Source: Periplaneta americana (taxonomy: Eukaryota; Arthropoda; Insecta; Blattodea; Blattidae). Taken from it: 64,000 nucleotides of DNA. Shown piece by piece: positions 1-11,568 of the stretch. Positions within the stretch are counted from its first letter, which is position 1. Each line of letters starts with the position of its first letter. A program made the position numbers and the translations under genes. The DNA is taken from positions 70,255,001 to 70,319,000 of the forward strand of contig NC_091124.1 in NCBI RefSeq assembly GCF_040183065.1. The letters run 5' to 3'. The notes below the pieces were generated by a model that was not told where the DNA came from, did not search any database, and saw only the letters and a list, made by a program, of their open reading frames with translations.

Positions 1-1041
1 AATACCAAGAAATTATAATATTCGTGAATTCTTGTACTACAGAATTTAGACGAATGTGCCATAGTCCCTTTTGGCAGGCAGGCGTCAACGAGCGCCGTCC
101 CAGTGGCACAGTGCATGTGCTGTGGAACAAGGCGAATCAATTAGCACTGTCCAATTGAGACCACGCTGCTGACTCTAATTACAGATTAAAAAATACATTT
201 ACTCATAGGAAGCATGCTTCAATGCCTACTCAGACTTACGTATTTATATTTTAAAACTGACTAAAGTTATGGGTTTAAAAGGACACAGATATTGAACCAA
301 AAGATTAATATTTATTGTGTGTTTTGAGCAACCACATGCTTAAGGGGGCAGGTAGCTTTGGCCTGCAAAAATGTAGTGAAATCCATTTTTTATAGCTCAC
401 AATCAGCTACTATAAAAGCTAAATGAACAAAACGTTTCATGCTTAACATACATACATTACACTTTATAAAACAATATTCAGAATATTAAAGTGGCTAAAA
501 GTTACCTGTAAAAATAATATCAAATTTGCATATCTTTTTACAACCGTTAAGCACTTACATAATAAAATACACAAATAACGGCATGATTCTTTTACAGAAA
601 TGATCTAAGGTCTACATCAACATCATAGTCTAGGATCTTTTACCTATTCCCTCAGGAAACATGTTTTTATTATTTTTTTTTTTTTTTTAGAAAATCTAAT
701 ATTGAAAAAGAGAATTAAGTTCCAAAGTACATTCATAAGTAAATTATTCCACAGGCCGATCGAAAAAATAGACAGAACAAGAAGTACCATAACAGGCCAG
801 AGTAATGTAATTCAGGGGGTTCCATTTTAAATTACATATCCAGCGGAACCGGATTCAAATCTGAGGAGGGAAATGAACATTTATTTTTCTATTGAGACTA
901 GCTCTATAATATGTCCTTTACTTTGTGTTTGTTTTGTGTTGTCTTAAGCGTTAGCAATGCTGACGCCACAACAAGTGAATCCTATTACATGTATGAAATT
1001 GGCTCGTAATCCTCATGACAGGAGGACGGAACGGAAGAGAG

Positions 1042-1051
1042 ATTATTATTA

Positions 1052-1092
<41 letters not shown>

Positions 1093-1107
1093 CATCATCA
1101 TTATTAT
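1042..1107. repeat. (ATT)n microsatellite with ATC interruptions
   Basis: About 20 near-perfect ATT triplets followed by a short ATC block. The poly-Leu stretch it would encode is a repeat artefact. Confidence 0.97.
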
Positions 1108-1865
1108 ATACTTTCCTTCTTGTGACAGTTGCAGCACTTACAAGGTAAGTCAATAAACTAAATCCGTGTTGTAATAAGAGTAGTCTACTGTATATGTCGT
1201 GATATTTTATTGCCAAAATTTTACTCAAAGTTTATACCCTATATTGTATAAGTTATATGCAGTATTCAAGGTAAATAACTGTTACGTTCAAAATCTTTAT
1301 TACTTCGAAGAAGACGAGCTTAGTATAGTTGTACAAACCAATACTTCTCGGAAGATGTTCTTCTACATTCCTAAAACTGTCACATGCCATATTTCTTTTT
1401 TCTTGGGAACCGAAAGGAAACCAATTCAAATCTGCTTATTTCATTAAGGATTGTAAAGACACCCATGACGAGTTTCAAACAACCGATGGTGTTTCCTTTG
1501 AATCATCAATTATGCTTCAGCAGCGCACAGTCAACAAAGAGGCGTTCAATTTGTTTACTGACCTCGGTGCAAAGAGAAAGAGGTCAATGGTCTTCGTATA
1601 CCTTGAAATGGATGGAATATAGATTGAATAATTAGGATAGCAAACCTTTCATTTAATCAACTTTTGATAATGGGAGTGTAAGGGAATAAACTTGTAATAT
1701 TCAAGAGAATGATTAATTATTTAGACGTGTAATTCGTGTATCAGCGCAAAGGAACAAGATAAATCATAGATCCATTCATAACCAAGACTTGGACCTTATG
1801 CGGAGATCAAGAGGAAGGCGGAAAGCAGGTAAGATTGGAGAATGCTGGGTTTGCAGTGAAAGACC

Positions 1866-1904
1866 TGAATGAATGAATGAATGACTGAATGAATGAATGG
1901 ATGA
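1866..1904. repeat. (TGAA)n microsatellite
   Basis: About nine GAAT/TGAA tetranucleotides with two substitutions. Confidence 0.93.
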
Positions 1905-2045
1905 CAACGTAGATGTTCCTTGGTGTAAGGAGCAAATGTTGAAGCACATTTCTAAGAAATTCAGAATTGAAGAACTCGGTGCAAAAACCGATCAAGTCCA
2001 ATTCTTTTTAAAAATCGACATTTAGTAGTCTATACACTGCATATA

Positions 2046-3136
2046 CAGGGACATCATTTTATTTTTACTTCAATTTTTATTGTACCTGAGTTTTTGAATG
2101 TACTTCACTCCCACCCCTTCTACTAATGAAGTTCAACCGTCCTCCACACAGATCCAAGACCGCATATACAGTCATAGTAGCCTTACGGTCATAGTAAACA
2201 GTACGTTCCAAAAATACGTTCGCGTTTTCCAGTGACGAAAGAGCTTTCAATATTGAATCATTTTCGCACAGGTACTGTCGTCCATATGCCTACGTCGTAT
2301 TCCTGTTTCCCCCACCAGCTTTTATTCGCCAGCTAGTGGTTGGGTTGACTTGGGTTGAGAACATTAATTTCTGTTAGGAATTTGACGTCTACGTAATATT
2401 ATACAACTGTTTAAATAACTTGAGTAAAAGGGCCTCGTTAAGCAATTAACTGTCACGTGATTTCCTCCCTTTCTACGACCCTACGACATAACCACTTGGA
2501 CAGACAGTAGATAGTATGTCCGAGTAATTTTATTTTTCGGATCGAGCAGAAGTAAAGATTAAATTTACAGTACGTAAGGTACTCTTTTATAGAGTAGGTA
2601 CAGAATTATTTCAACATGAGTTACTATTACGAAGGACGAAACTGCTAATTGGGATTAGGTATAATAGTCTATAGTGCGATAATATGCACATTAGAACTGA
2701 AGCCTGTATCGAAATGAACGGCCACCATTTTAAAAAATGTGTTTAAATATCCATATTATGATTATTTTTCAATTTAACTTCATTCTCTATATTGTACGTT
2801 AATGTGCTGTAGACAGTGTAATATACATTGCATAATGAATACGTCCAAATGGACAGCTCACTTCGTGAGTAAAAACACTCAGTGTTAATACTGTACTGTA
2901 TTTTCATTAAACAAAAACCTAATGAAAATTATCAAACTCAAAAGCGCGATATTTCCTAATTTGCGTAAATGGATGAACTACTTTTCTTCCTTTCTATATC
3001 TAGTAAAGTGATTTGTTTGTATATTACGCCAGTATCATCGAACTCCAGTCGTGCAAGGGGATAGGAAACGGCGTTGATCCAGAGGTATAGCCAAGTTAAT
3101 ATTAAAAATGTTAGTAAAAATAAAATGATGTCCCTG
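2046..3136. mobile_element. Tc1/mariner-type MITE (family 1, copy 1)
   Basis: The element starts CAGGGACATCATTTTATTTT at 2046 and ends with the reverse complement of nearly the same sequence at 3136. TA flanks both ends (2044-2045, 3137-3138), as expected for TA-targeting elements. No transposase is recognisable inside. A second, inverted and diverged copy lies at 51178-53732, interrupted by a LINE, and comparing the two confirms the boundaries. The AT-rich 1.1-kb interior gives a 67-codon minus-strand frame at 2956-3159. The matching stretch of the second copy carries stops, so I do not call it a gene. Confidence 0.85.
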
Positions 3137-3175
3137 TATATGCTGCACACTTCTGCCAAGTCTGACTTTTAATAG

Positions 3176-3330
3176 TACATCTTAAAGCTGTCTATCATCT
3201 GATACATTTTTCTGCCCCAAACTTTTCGTTCGTTCACCATCTCTTCCAGTACAAACATGAGTAGCCAGTTTCTTCTTAGCCAGTGGCCCGGTCAATTTTC
3301 TTTCCTCTTCCCGATCAGTTTCAGCATTGT
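3176..3330 (-). pseudogene. LINE reverse-transcriptase C-terminal fragment
   Basis: On the minus strand, from the ATG at 3325-3327, the frame reads M-L-K-L-I-G-K-R-K-E-N, one stop, then GHWLRRNWLLMFVLEEMVNE and KVWGRKMYQMI. The GHWLRRN block, 'LLEEMVNE' and the 'R(K)M..MIDS' end are the C-terminal tail typical of insect non-LTR reverse transcriptases, downstream of the catalytic palm. Only about 50 codons survive, with one in-frame stop. It sits just outside the MITE ending at 3136. Clade cannot be set. Confidence 0.5.
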
Positions 3331-4036
3331 ATGTTGTCATATGCTCCGAAAATTTTTACTCCAACATGCACTTACTTGTTAGTAATAATGTCAACATACG
3401 AGGAGTAGTTGGCCTACCCTGAGAGGACCGAGGAAAATATAACGGAGGTAAGATTAGCTTAATTGAGATTAGATTAGAAATTATATGGTGACACTGGAAT
3501 AAGTTGAAGCTTAGGTCAGTTGTTGGTTTACTTTATCAGATGTTCCGCTATTTTCCTACTTCCGTACTACCATATGCAGTCACAGGTGCAACAAAGAAAA
3601 GAACAAGTAATTTTTTATGCATTTTGAAAAATACAACTTTCCTTGCAATAACAAATATTCTAACAATGTAATTAGAAAAAACACATACAAATACTAAATA
3701 TTGTTAATAACTTCTTAAATTTTAATTTTACAAAAAAAAATTATACAAAAACTGTTGAAGATAAACCATACAATATTATGCCAGTCTTCGAAAATAGTTA
3801 TTCAGACATAACAGGGTGCGACAGTAAGCTAATTTTTTTAACGACACCCCATATTAAAATTCATATATTCCGAATCTCCATTAAATTTTACGTATGAATG
3901 AGTAGAAACTTTACCCATTCTCCCGTCTCTTGTTGTCCCGTAACTATTTATTAAACTTGTTTCGTGGACTTTAAACTTGAGACAAATAAAGTATGTAAAA
4001 TAATGTTGAGTAGGCCATAAAAATAAACAAAATACT
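3331..4036. other. Unassigned DNA, no gene seen
   Basis: AT-rich sequence without terminal repeats or coding similarity that I recognise. Confidence 0.5.
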
Positions 4037-4254
4037 GTGACTAACCAAACTTTATCACAGCTGCTCAAAATGAGAACCATTCACAACCAAACAGTATCCC
4101 AGTCTATCACGAAAACAGTCCATTGTAGATATGAGATGGAACAGAACAGTCATGTATCAGTCAGAAAGACAATGGACTATTTTGGTGATAGACTGGGATA
4201 TTTTTGGCTGTGAATGGTTCTCATTTTAAGCTTCTGTGATACAGTTTGGTTAGT
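4037..4254. repeat. Long hairpin (foldback repeat)
   Basis: The left arm (about 4037-4125) is the near-complete inverse of the right arm (about 4168-4254), joined by a loop of about 42 bases. Shared blocks include ATGAGAACCATTCACA and TATCCCAGTCTATCAC. This could be a foldback MITE or, if transcribed, an inverted-repeat RNA precursor. No target duplication is obvious. The (TG/AT)n run and the next MITE follow directly. Confidence 0.88.
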
Positions 4255-4271
4255 TTTATATCTATATATAC

Positions 4272-4279
4272 CATATATA

Positions 4280-4322
<43 letters not shown>
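4272..4322. repeat. (TG)n(AT)n microsatellite
   Basis: Alternating TG then about 17 AT dinucleotides immediately left of the MITE beginning at 4332. Confidence 0.95.
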
Positions 4323-4325
<3 letters not shown>

Positions 4326-4331
4326 CATATA

Positions 4332-5638
4332 CAGGGTGGAAGGTAAAGTAGTACATTAATTGTAGGATGTGATTCCTTGAAATATAACGGACACAAATGT
4401 CTAATACCATTTTGCTCGTTTTTGCGAGGTTTCTGAAGAAATAATATTTTTATGCCGACATTTCGATCGCGAATACTGTTTAAAATACGTTTTAATTTCT
4501 TGTATAACAACGAAGAGAACGTTTATTATGTTCACGTTGCAGCAGCATTTTAATTAGAAAATTCACAGATTTCGAATTAATCGACTGATGAAACAATGAT
4601 TGTCGGGTCACGTACAGAAGGTCTAAAAATCTGGCATTGCTGTCCGGACGGCAGACAGTTTGCCTAGTACTCGCAACTGATCAGCTGTTGTGATGTTTAC
4701 GTTGCATTAGTGTGCAGTTGGACGTACAGCGATACAGTTTAGTTTATTTCAAAACTACGAGATGCCAGAGTTCACAAATCGTGAGTACTTAGACATGATC
4801 CAGGCCGCGGAAGAAATTCGGAACAGTGAAGAACTACTGGCCAGAGTTCGTCGTAATTGGACTAGAAGATGTGAAAGCTGCACGCACGCTGATGGTGGAC
4901 ATTTTGAACAGTACCTGTAAGATGTGAGTGGAATGTGGTTTACAGAGTTTAGTACTCTTTATTTCATTATTAACTGTAATGTTAATTAATCTTGTTCACA
5001 AAGTTACGTCAGTTTTATTTTTTCATTAACTTCAATCCTAAGTGTTTTCACTAATTTGGACATAATTTCCTGATTTTCACGTTATTTCTTGTTATTGCTG
5101 TACGTATTTCTTATTACGCCATACTTAGTATTGAATTGTTAGTGTATTGCATTGTAAGTTGATAATTCTGCATTCATTGTTGAACTGCGCCCGGACACGA
5201 GCTATTTTGTTCATTCGGGTTATTAATTTACATTTTCTGACATTAAATTACACAAACTAAACAAATAACAGTTATGTCCTTATCCAGAGTTTACGTAGGT
5301 CATTTTTGCGCGAAGATTTATCCCCAGATTAGCTCGCGAAGTATTGCACCGAAGCTCAGTACATTTGTTTGCTGCCGTCCTCCCCTCACTTGCTGCAAGA
5401 TACACGGTGAAAGATAGTTGAACTTAACCCACCCCCTTCAAGTCGCTGACTGCATGGGGTGTGGGGTACTACTTATGCGGCATTGAGACATCTTGTAATT
5501 GCCGTCAGCGCTTTCGGAACATTTGTAATTATCTCACTATCCGTAAGTCCTATAATTTTTTTTATTTGACAAAACTTACTCTAAATAATGAGTTCTATGG
5601 CTCCTGTCAATTAATGTACTACCTTACCTTCCACCCCG
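4332..5638. mobile_element. Internally deleted Tc1/mariner-like element with TA duplication
   Basis: The left terminus CAGGGTGGAAGGTAAAGTAG at 4332 is matched by its near-complete inverse ending at 5638, over about 31 bp. TA lies at 4330-4331 and 5639-5640. At 1.3 kb it is close to autonomous length, but the coding region is a fused remnant (separate entry), so the interior is mostly non-coding. It is the clearest TA-duplicated element in the first 10 kb. Confidence 0.85.
4762..4920 (+). pseudogene. Fused N- and C-terminal ends of a DDE transposase
   Basis: The frame starts MPEFTNREYLDM, which matches the start of an insect Tc1/mariner-like (DDE_3-type) transposase before its helix-turn-helix. 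It then passes straight into an ending of the type RVRRNWTRRCE...GGHFEQYL-stop, which is the usual C-terminus of the same proteins. About 52 codons remain of an expected 350 or so. The whole catalytic core (D, D and D/E) is missing, so the element is non-autonomous. The family assignment rests on recognising the two ends. Confidence 0.62.
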
Positions 5639-5640
5639 TA

Positions 5641-6985
5641 CATACCGTACATATATACAGTACATACAACATATTATTATTTCTTAGTAAATAAAGTTTC
5701 GGTAAATTAGGGGTATACTATTTTAATGCATATACAGAATCATCGTTAGTGTAAAATTTAGTCCATGAATTAGTCCTAAATTTTGCTGTGTTTGTTTGCT
5801 CGAAATGAGTCATGTGTACATCGCAGCTTGAGGGTATAATCCAATTATATTGTTGATTTCTGCCGAACCTTACCACTAGACTTGCTTCTATGTTGGTCAG
5901 CACACCATTTATTGGGAGGCTTTACTTTTCGAGGGCTGGACTAGGGATGGATCCTTCACGTTTGCTTATTTTGGCCCATTGTGCGCCCTATATGAGATGA
6001 TTGTCCAGGTCCAAACGATGGCCTGGGTGTCATTCGTGAATCCGATACTGGCAGGTGGGCCATCCTGCCTTAGCCTTGACAGAGCCAGGTTTCATGCTCA
6101 GATGAATATGTGATAAGCTCCAGGTCCCAGAGCTTCCAGTCCTTTCTACGAGTATATCAGCATCAGCATCAGTTAATAACCCGTAGCGCCGAAATAACAA
6201 GTTTGATAGGTTTTTGTCTCAGACAAAAAATGTTTGTTTTTACCTCCTCTACAATTCCTGAAAAGTTGTAAACTAACTTTTTTCACATCCTGTATACAGG
6301 TCCAACTGACTATGAACTGTCACAACGTGCTCTAACATCCAGTTAATAATAACTCCACTAAAGAAAGCAGATCTAAGACTATTTTCACTGGTTATTTTAG
6401 AAGTAATTTTCGGTGGCTTACTTTGCATATATGCAGCTAGTTTTTGCATTTTTTAGGTTTCCGTGACACTATCTCGCAGTGAAGACTTTTTAGGAGAGGT
6501 CTCATGTTTATGATTTTGGAAAGTTCCCTTGCTTGAGTGGAATGAAAAGAGAAGAGAAAACTCAAGTATTGTGAAAATTTTGTCCCACAGCATCTTTCTA
6601 CTCTTACTTCTCAGCATATGACGGGAATCGATAATCGGTTTCTTATGTGGGAACTGTCAGATGTCTGAACTGAAGCTGAGCTTGACATTATGACAGTGTA
6701 TTAAGAACCTGTAAAATCAAATTTGTTAAGAAATTGAGAGGACAGCCAAAGATGTTCAAGCAAAACAACCCTTCACTCTTCATCATCTATAAAGGAAAAC
6801 TATTTTTATGGAACTAGAAATATTCAGCATCCTTCATTCATAAAGAGTGGCTTTTTCTACTTGTCTCTGTGTATACAGAGATTTATTCTTAACTAGTCAT
6901 ACAATACGGATTTGTTCACATTAAGCATCTAAGAGTCAATGCTACCGAAAATGATGATCATTAAATGTAATCGCTTCATCTAAAA
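5641..6985. other. Unassigned DNA, no gene seen
   Basis: No recognisable coding similarity. A stretch around 5930-6180 is richer in G+C and ends in short ATCAGC repeats. It may be an old SINE or LINE tail, but I cannot place it. Confidence 0.5.
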
Positions 6986-6989
6986 GAAA

Positions 6990-7265
6990 AAAAGCCGCCT
7001 TCATAGTTCAGTCGGTTGGGGACTAGCTTACGACGGCGTTGACCTGAGTTGAAATCTCTGCTATGAAAAAGTTATATTTGTGGTGAACAAACTTAAGTTC
7101 TGAGAGTGTCTCGGGGTTCTCCCGTTTTTCCTCGTCATTCCAGCAACACTCTCCACAATTCCTATTTATTTCATTATCACCGTTTAGAAAAAAAGGGCAC
7201 CACTTGTGTTTTTACGACGCACGATTAGTAGGGCGATGTATTTCAGACGACTTTTACATTTATAA
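6990..7265 (+). mobile_element. Decayed tRNA-derived SINE
   Basis: Begins with a tRNA-like A-box (TAGTTCAGTCGGTTGG, near 7003-7020) and a weakened B-box region (GAGTTGAAATCTC). A non-tRNA body ends near the TTTTTACGACGCACGATTAG stretch. The layout fits an insect tRNA SINE, but the B-box is damaged and ends are approximate. Confidence 0.5.
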
Positions 7266-7599
7266 ATGAGGCACCGAAGCCTCACTCACAGGTTATTCCT
7301 TCCTTGACTCAAAGTACACCTATGAGGAACTGCAGACCACTATCAGAACTATGGCATACAGATTTGATTGCTGGAGATTAATGCGGGGTGTGGCAGATGG
7401 TGGGCCCAGCTTAGCTAGGCAATACAATCGACACGCAACTCAATCCATTACGGATGCACAAAAACCTTACTTAGACTGAGGTGCTTAAAAGTGCTCCATG
7501 TTCCGTCCATAAGAGTCTCTATCTCTAGCTATAGCCCTACTGAGAAAAAAAGTCAATTAGTTTCTGAAAGAAGACCGTGTTATGGCCTTAACATGTACA

Positions 7600-7805
7600 G
7601 TAGTGGCAAAAAAAAAAAAAAAACCGGACCGACCCTTGTAGCTGATTTCAGACCCTTGTTCACTCCAGAGCACGATAGACTGGTAACTAAGACTTTCGTG
7701 GTTCGAATCCTGCCTGGGAAGGAAACTTTTTTTTTTTTTGTTCCTTATTCAAATTTATTCCCAATACTTTTCGATTGCAGCGATATTTTACTACTTAATT
7801 AACTT
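7600..7805 (+). mobile_element. tRNA-like SINE fragment with intact B-box
   Basis: A short poly-A (7609-7622) precedes a region whose B-box GGTTCGAATCCTGCC (about 7700-7714) is followed by a poly-T and an AT-rich body. The B-box is a good RNA polymerase III match, but the A-box is not clear. I see no cloverleaf with a plausible acceptor stem, so this is not a functional tRNA gene. Confidence 0.45.
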
Positions 7806-8006
7806 ATTATTCCCAGAACATGAATTTTACCAGAAATCACATAGCGTGAAATTATGAATAATAGACGAAGTAACAAGTCTCAGGTCCTTTACGTTTTAGA
7901 GACATTACTATTTACGTAATCATGACTCTAATCGAAAACTTCAGTCAATAATTATTTAATGCTAGAAACTGAGACGAAAGTAAGAACTCCTACGAAATAT
8001 TAACAC

Positions 8007-8690
8007 AGAAATCTCGCTTTTGTTTTTAATTCGATTACGGTTATGATTGTACAGGGTGCCCACGTGAAACCTTTACAACTTCAGATGTAAATAAAAAAAT
8101 ATTGAGACATGATGTATGTTAATCAGAAACTGTCAAAGTTATGATGGGAATTTTCTTGGGTAGTTGAAATGTGTGTTTTGGTTACAGGTGTGACTTTTTG
8201 TGAAATCTGACACTCAAGGAGATGTAGACACCTCAGTAGATGGCACAATGTATATCGTGGTTTATCGAGACACTATCAGATACACAGGTGCAACGTCAGG
8301 TCCGGACACAATATGGAAAAGAACCGCCATCACGGCCAACAATCCGAGAATGTCACCGAAGATTTATGGAGATTGGAAGTGTGCTGGGGCAGTGGGCAGC
8401 GAAGCACAAGTGTGGAGGACATTGTGCCATCTCCTGAGGTATCCAGATGTCTTTTGCTGTCAGATTTCATATTTCACCAAAATTCACACCTGAATCAAAA
8501 AACGCATTTCAACAATCCAACAAAAGTCCCATAAACACTTTGGCAATTTCTGATTAACATGCTGAAAACCGTACCCATCCTGATATCGTGTCTCAATAAT
8601 TTGTTATTTTACATCTGAAGTTGTAAAAGTTTCACGTGGGCACCCTGTACAATCATAACCGTAATCGAATAAAAAAAAACGAGATTTCTT
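8007..8690. mobile_element. Palindromic Tc1/mariner-like MITE with extended inverted flanks
   Basis: The core element 8052-8647 has ends CAGGGTGCCCACGTGAAAC and its inverse, each bordered by TA (8050-8051, 8648-8649). The inverted match continues outward through the flanks (ATTCGATTACGGTTATGATTG and its inverse) to about 8007 and 8690, so each arm is about 100 bp. The interior holds the N-terminal part of a transposase. Either the true terminal repeats are longer than the TA borders suggest, or the element inserted into another palindrome. Confidence 0.82.
8224..8460 (+). pseudogene. Transposase helix-turn-helix fragment (Tc1/mariner-like)
   Basis: The frame at 8240-8437 reads MAQCISWFIETLSDTQVQRQ, then VRTQYGKEPPSRPTI and RECHRRFMEIGSVL. 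This is the DNA-binding N-terminus typical of insect DDE_3-type mariner-like transposases (Q.QRxFRTxYGKxPPSRPTI). About 65 codons remain and the catalytic domain is absent. The ATG and region lie inside the palindromic MITE. Confidence 0.7.
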
Positions 8691-10031
8691 GCATTAAAAT
8701 GCATAAATATCTATAAGATTATTTCTGATACTGAAAACCACACCAGACAAAGACTTTTCCGGTTAAGGATACAATATACGAATTGCTTTAATACAACGCA
8801 ACCTACATCGTAGGTGTTACGAATGTATAAATCAATAAAAATACTGTAATTTTGTGTCAAAGCTTTTTAATAGCCCTTAATTTGTGCTGAGAACTTGTTT
8901 CTTAACACTACAAATAGTATAATAACCTTTTTGATGAGAGAGGAAAAGAGGGAAATGAACTAAAAGGTACACTAGTAAGCGTCCTTACAAGGGCTCTCTT
9001 ACATTTGTGTAATATCCTGCCCTAAACACTATCTCACTTCGATCACACCATGTTACTTAAAGAAAGTCTTATAATTCTGCAGGGAAGGAAGCCGAGAATT
9101 GATCTCAACGGCAGCAAACATTAATATTGCAGTAGCAAGTCAAGCACAGTTTAACGTAAAGAAAATGCGTCTCTCTCTTAAATGATTATTATCGGTAGTC
9201 GTTTCTTTTGTCACACGCGAGCAAATGTCCAAAAAACCTTACGATTTTACAATTAAGTGATCTGCATTCACAGTACTGCTCGTTATTTGATAAGTTATAC
9301 ATTTAGAAAGTCATAATAAACAACTATTGTACCTTAACGTTTCCATGATCCTCAATTATTGATTTTCATAAGTAGGTAAATAATATTACAAGTGATTATA
9401 GATTATCAAATATTTATTGTTTGTGGAGGTGTACACATATTTATTTAAACCCTTCAACAAAGTCATATTTCTAGGATTATAAGAAAATGTAATTAAGAAA
9501 ACGAGAACTCACCACTTAATTTGTTTTCATAGTAGCCTATATAATTTGTGTTCTGCGCCACAACCGTGAAGTCTTAGGCGTCGTGCCTCGACTTAGCATT
9601 ATAAAAGATCTCTGATTCCACTCTTCACGGGTGCTTGGTAATTTTACCTACAGTCCTCTCAAACAGAGGCAGGGTTCTTTCAAATGCTGCAATCTACGAA
9701 TACAGGACCTCTGGGTTTGTCTCTTTTCCGATGAAGGTCATTCATGTTTATGAATTTTATTGTCTTTATAATACATCGGCCTCAGATGAGTGACAATGAA
9801 CGCACTTGGGATGTAATGGCAGCTTACATTTCCACAAGTACTATTATTCTTGTGTACTGAACACAAATATTCGCTATCGTGTGTTTATAATATAAATATT
9901 ATCTTTGTATTAGCATGGTGGTATGAACAGGAGTAGTTTTGGGTTCAGAAGTGTTGCTGGGAGACTTGTTGACTCAGGTGAGTTGCTAAAATTTTGCAGC
10001 AACGAAGTCCGTTTAGAGTTCGGTAGAAGCA
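8691..10031. other. Unassigned AT-rich DNA, no gene seen
   Basis: I see no terminal repeats, tRNA boxes or coding similarity. Short frames here lack domain features. Confidence 0.55.
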
Positions 10032-11207
10032 GAGTCATTCCATGTCAAATCGACAAATTGGCTGTGGCGCAACTTTTTTGGATATTGGTCAAAATTGTTC
10101 CAGTTATTCATTAATATTGACTATGAGTACAGGCGAAGTATTTTGTGCAAAGTCCTACTCATTTCTGTTATATGCACGTGTTTGTACAGTACTTCAACCC
10201 TCGATATTGGTGTGCGCCTATTCGGAAAAAAATCCATAACTTAGAAATGAATGGAAATTTCTCTGTCAAAGTTAGTGACAATATATTAGAGAACATTTTG
10301 TACCATTTAGTGACAAAGTAGTACAAACTAAGTTTATATTATAATGGAAATAAAATAAAATATGTAAAAATTGGGTGAATACTTTCATGCTGTATTGAAG
10401 ATAAAGGCAAGGTGAAATAATAACGAAATTTTAATAGTAAAAACATTCAAGCATTATGTATACATGGTCAAATTTTGAACTTGTATTTCGGCTCCCTTCC
10501 GTCTGAGCACGTAAGTACGTACTTGCATGTTCAAACCTGCTCGGAGTTCGGAGCATAACTAAGCACGTCTTGGAGGTGACGACACTCCACTGCCAGTCTC
10601 AGAATAACCGAACTGCAGTATCTGCCATACCTGTTGTGTACAGTAACGTTTACTTTCGGATGTAATACATCAAACATGTGTCGGTATTAAGCGGTATCAT
10701 CAGTAAATCTATCATTTGAAGAACTGTTAGGTTATAGGTCAGTGAATTAAAACTGTGCGCCGTTATTTGTAGAGTTGTGCATACTTTACAGTAGCTTGAC
10801 GTTAAGACATTTTTATTTCAGTGTATTTCAAGGGTGACGGTAGAAGTAGAATAGATAGTGTCCAAGAAAATGGATTCTTGTTCTGTACGACAATATTGAC
10901 AGGGGATAGTTGTCACAAACTAACATAGACCTAATCTATTGCCTTGTTGGACGTGAAAACTTTGCCTGATCAAGATAGACAATTAATGTGATGCAGACTG
11001 AGAAAAACGAAGGGCTAGAGACTATTTATCATCATCTGAGGATATACTGCAGTAACAAATATACACATCTCTTTGGACAAAAATGTTGTGAGCCATATAG
11101 AAGATATAAGACGGTTATTAAGAAGAGTTTACGTCAGGTAACAGAAGACCTCGCCGACAGAAAGAAAAAATTCTCTCTCACCTGGCCAGTGTGTATGTAC
11201 AAATTGC

Positions 11208-11210
<3 letters not shown>

Positions 11211-11297
<87 letters not shown>
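11211..11297. repeat. (TAA)n microsatellite inside copy A
   Basis: About 28 TAA units with one AGT interruption. It follows a C-x2-C motif (CVCTNCY) and in that frame would read as poly-Asn. Confidence 0.97.
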
Positions 11298-11522
11298 TTA
11301 TTTAATCTGACAGGATTAAGGCCATAAGGCCTTCTCTTCCATCCTACCAGATAACACATATAAATACAAAAAATAAATACAAACACTGATGAAAATGATA
11401 CAAATTAAGTTAAAGCCCTATAGAGGGTCAACAAAGTCAAAAGTATATTATAGAGCTCTCATCGAGCTAATACAACAAAAAGAAAGAAAACAGAGATAGC
11501 AATGATGATATTGATAACTGAC

Positions 11523-11568
<46 letters not shown>
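11523..11568. repeat. (TAA)n microsatellite inside copy A
   Basis: About 15 perfect TAA units, the second such run in the same element. Confidence 0.97.

Larger units (their letters stand above)
1..2043. other. Unassigned AT-rich DNA, no gene seen
   Basis: There are only short open frames without recognisable domains. The stretch holds a poly-T run near 669-689, an (ATT)n microsatellite and a (TGAA)n run, listed separately. I see no terminal repeats, tRNA-like boxes or protein similarity. It may be old decayed repeat or plain intergenic DNA. Confidence 0.6.

Noticed and set aside
2956..3159. 67-codon minus-strand frame with hydrophobic N-terminal half
   Set aside because: It starts at the MITE terminal repeat, and the matching stretch in the second copy has stops, so coding is not conserved.
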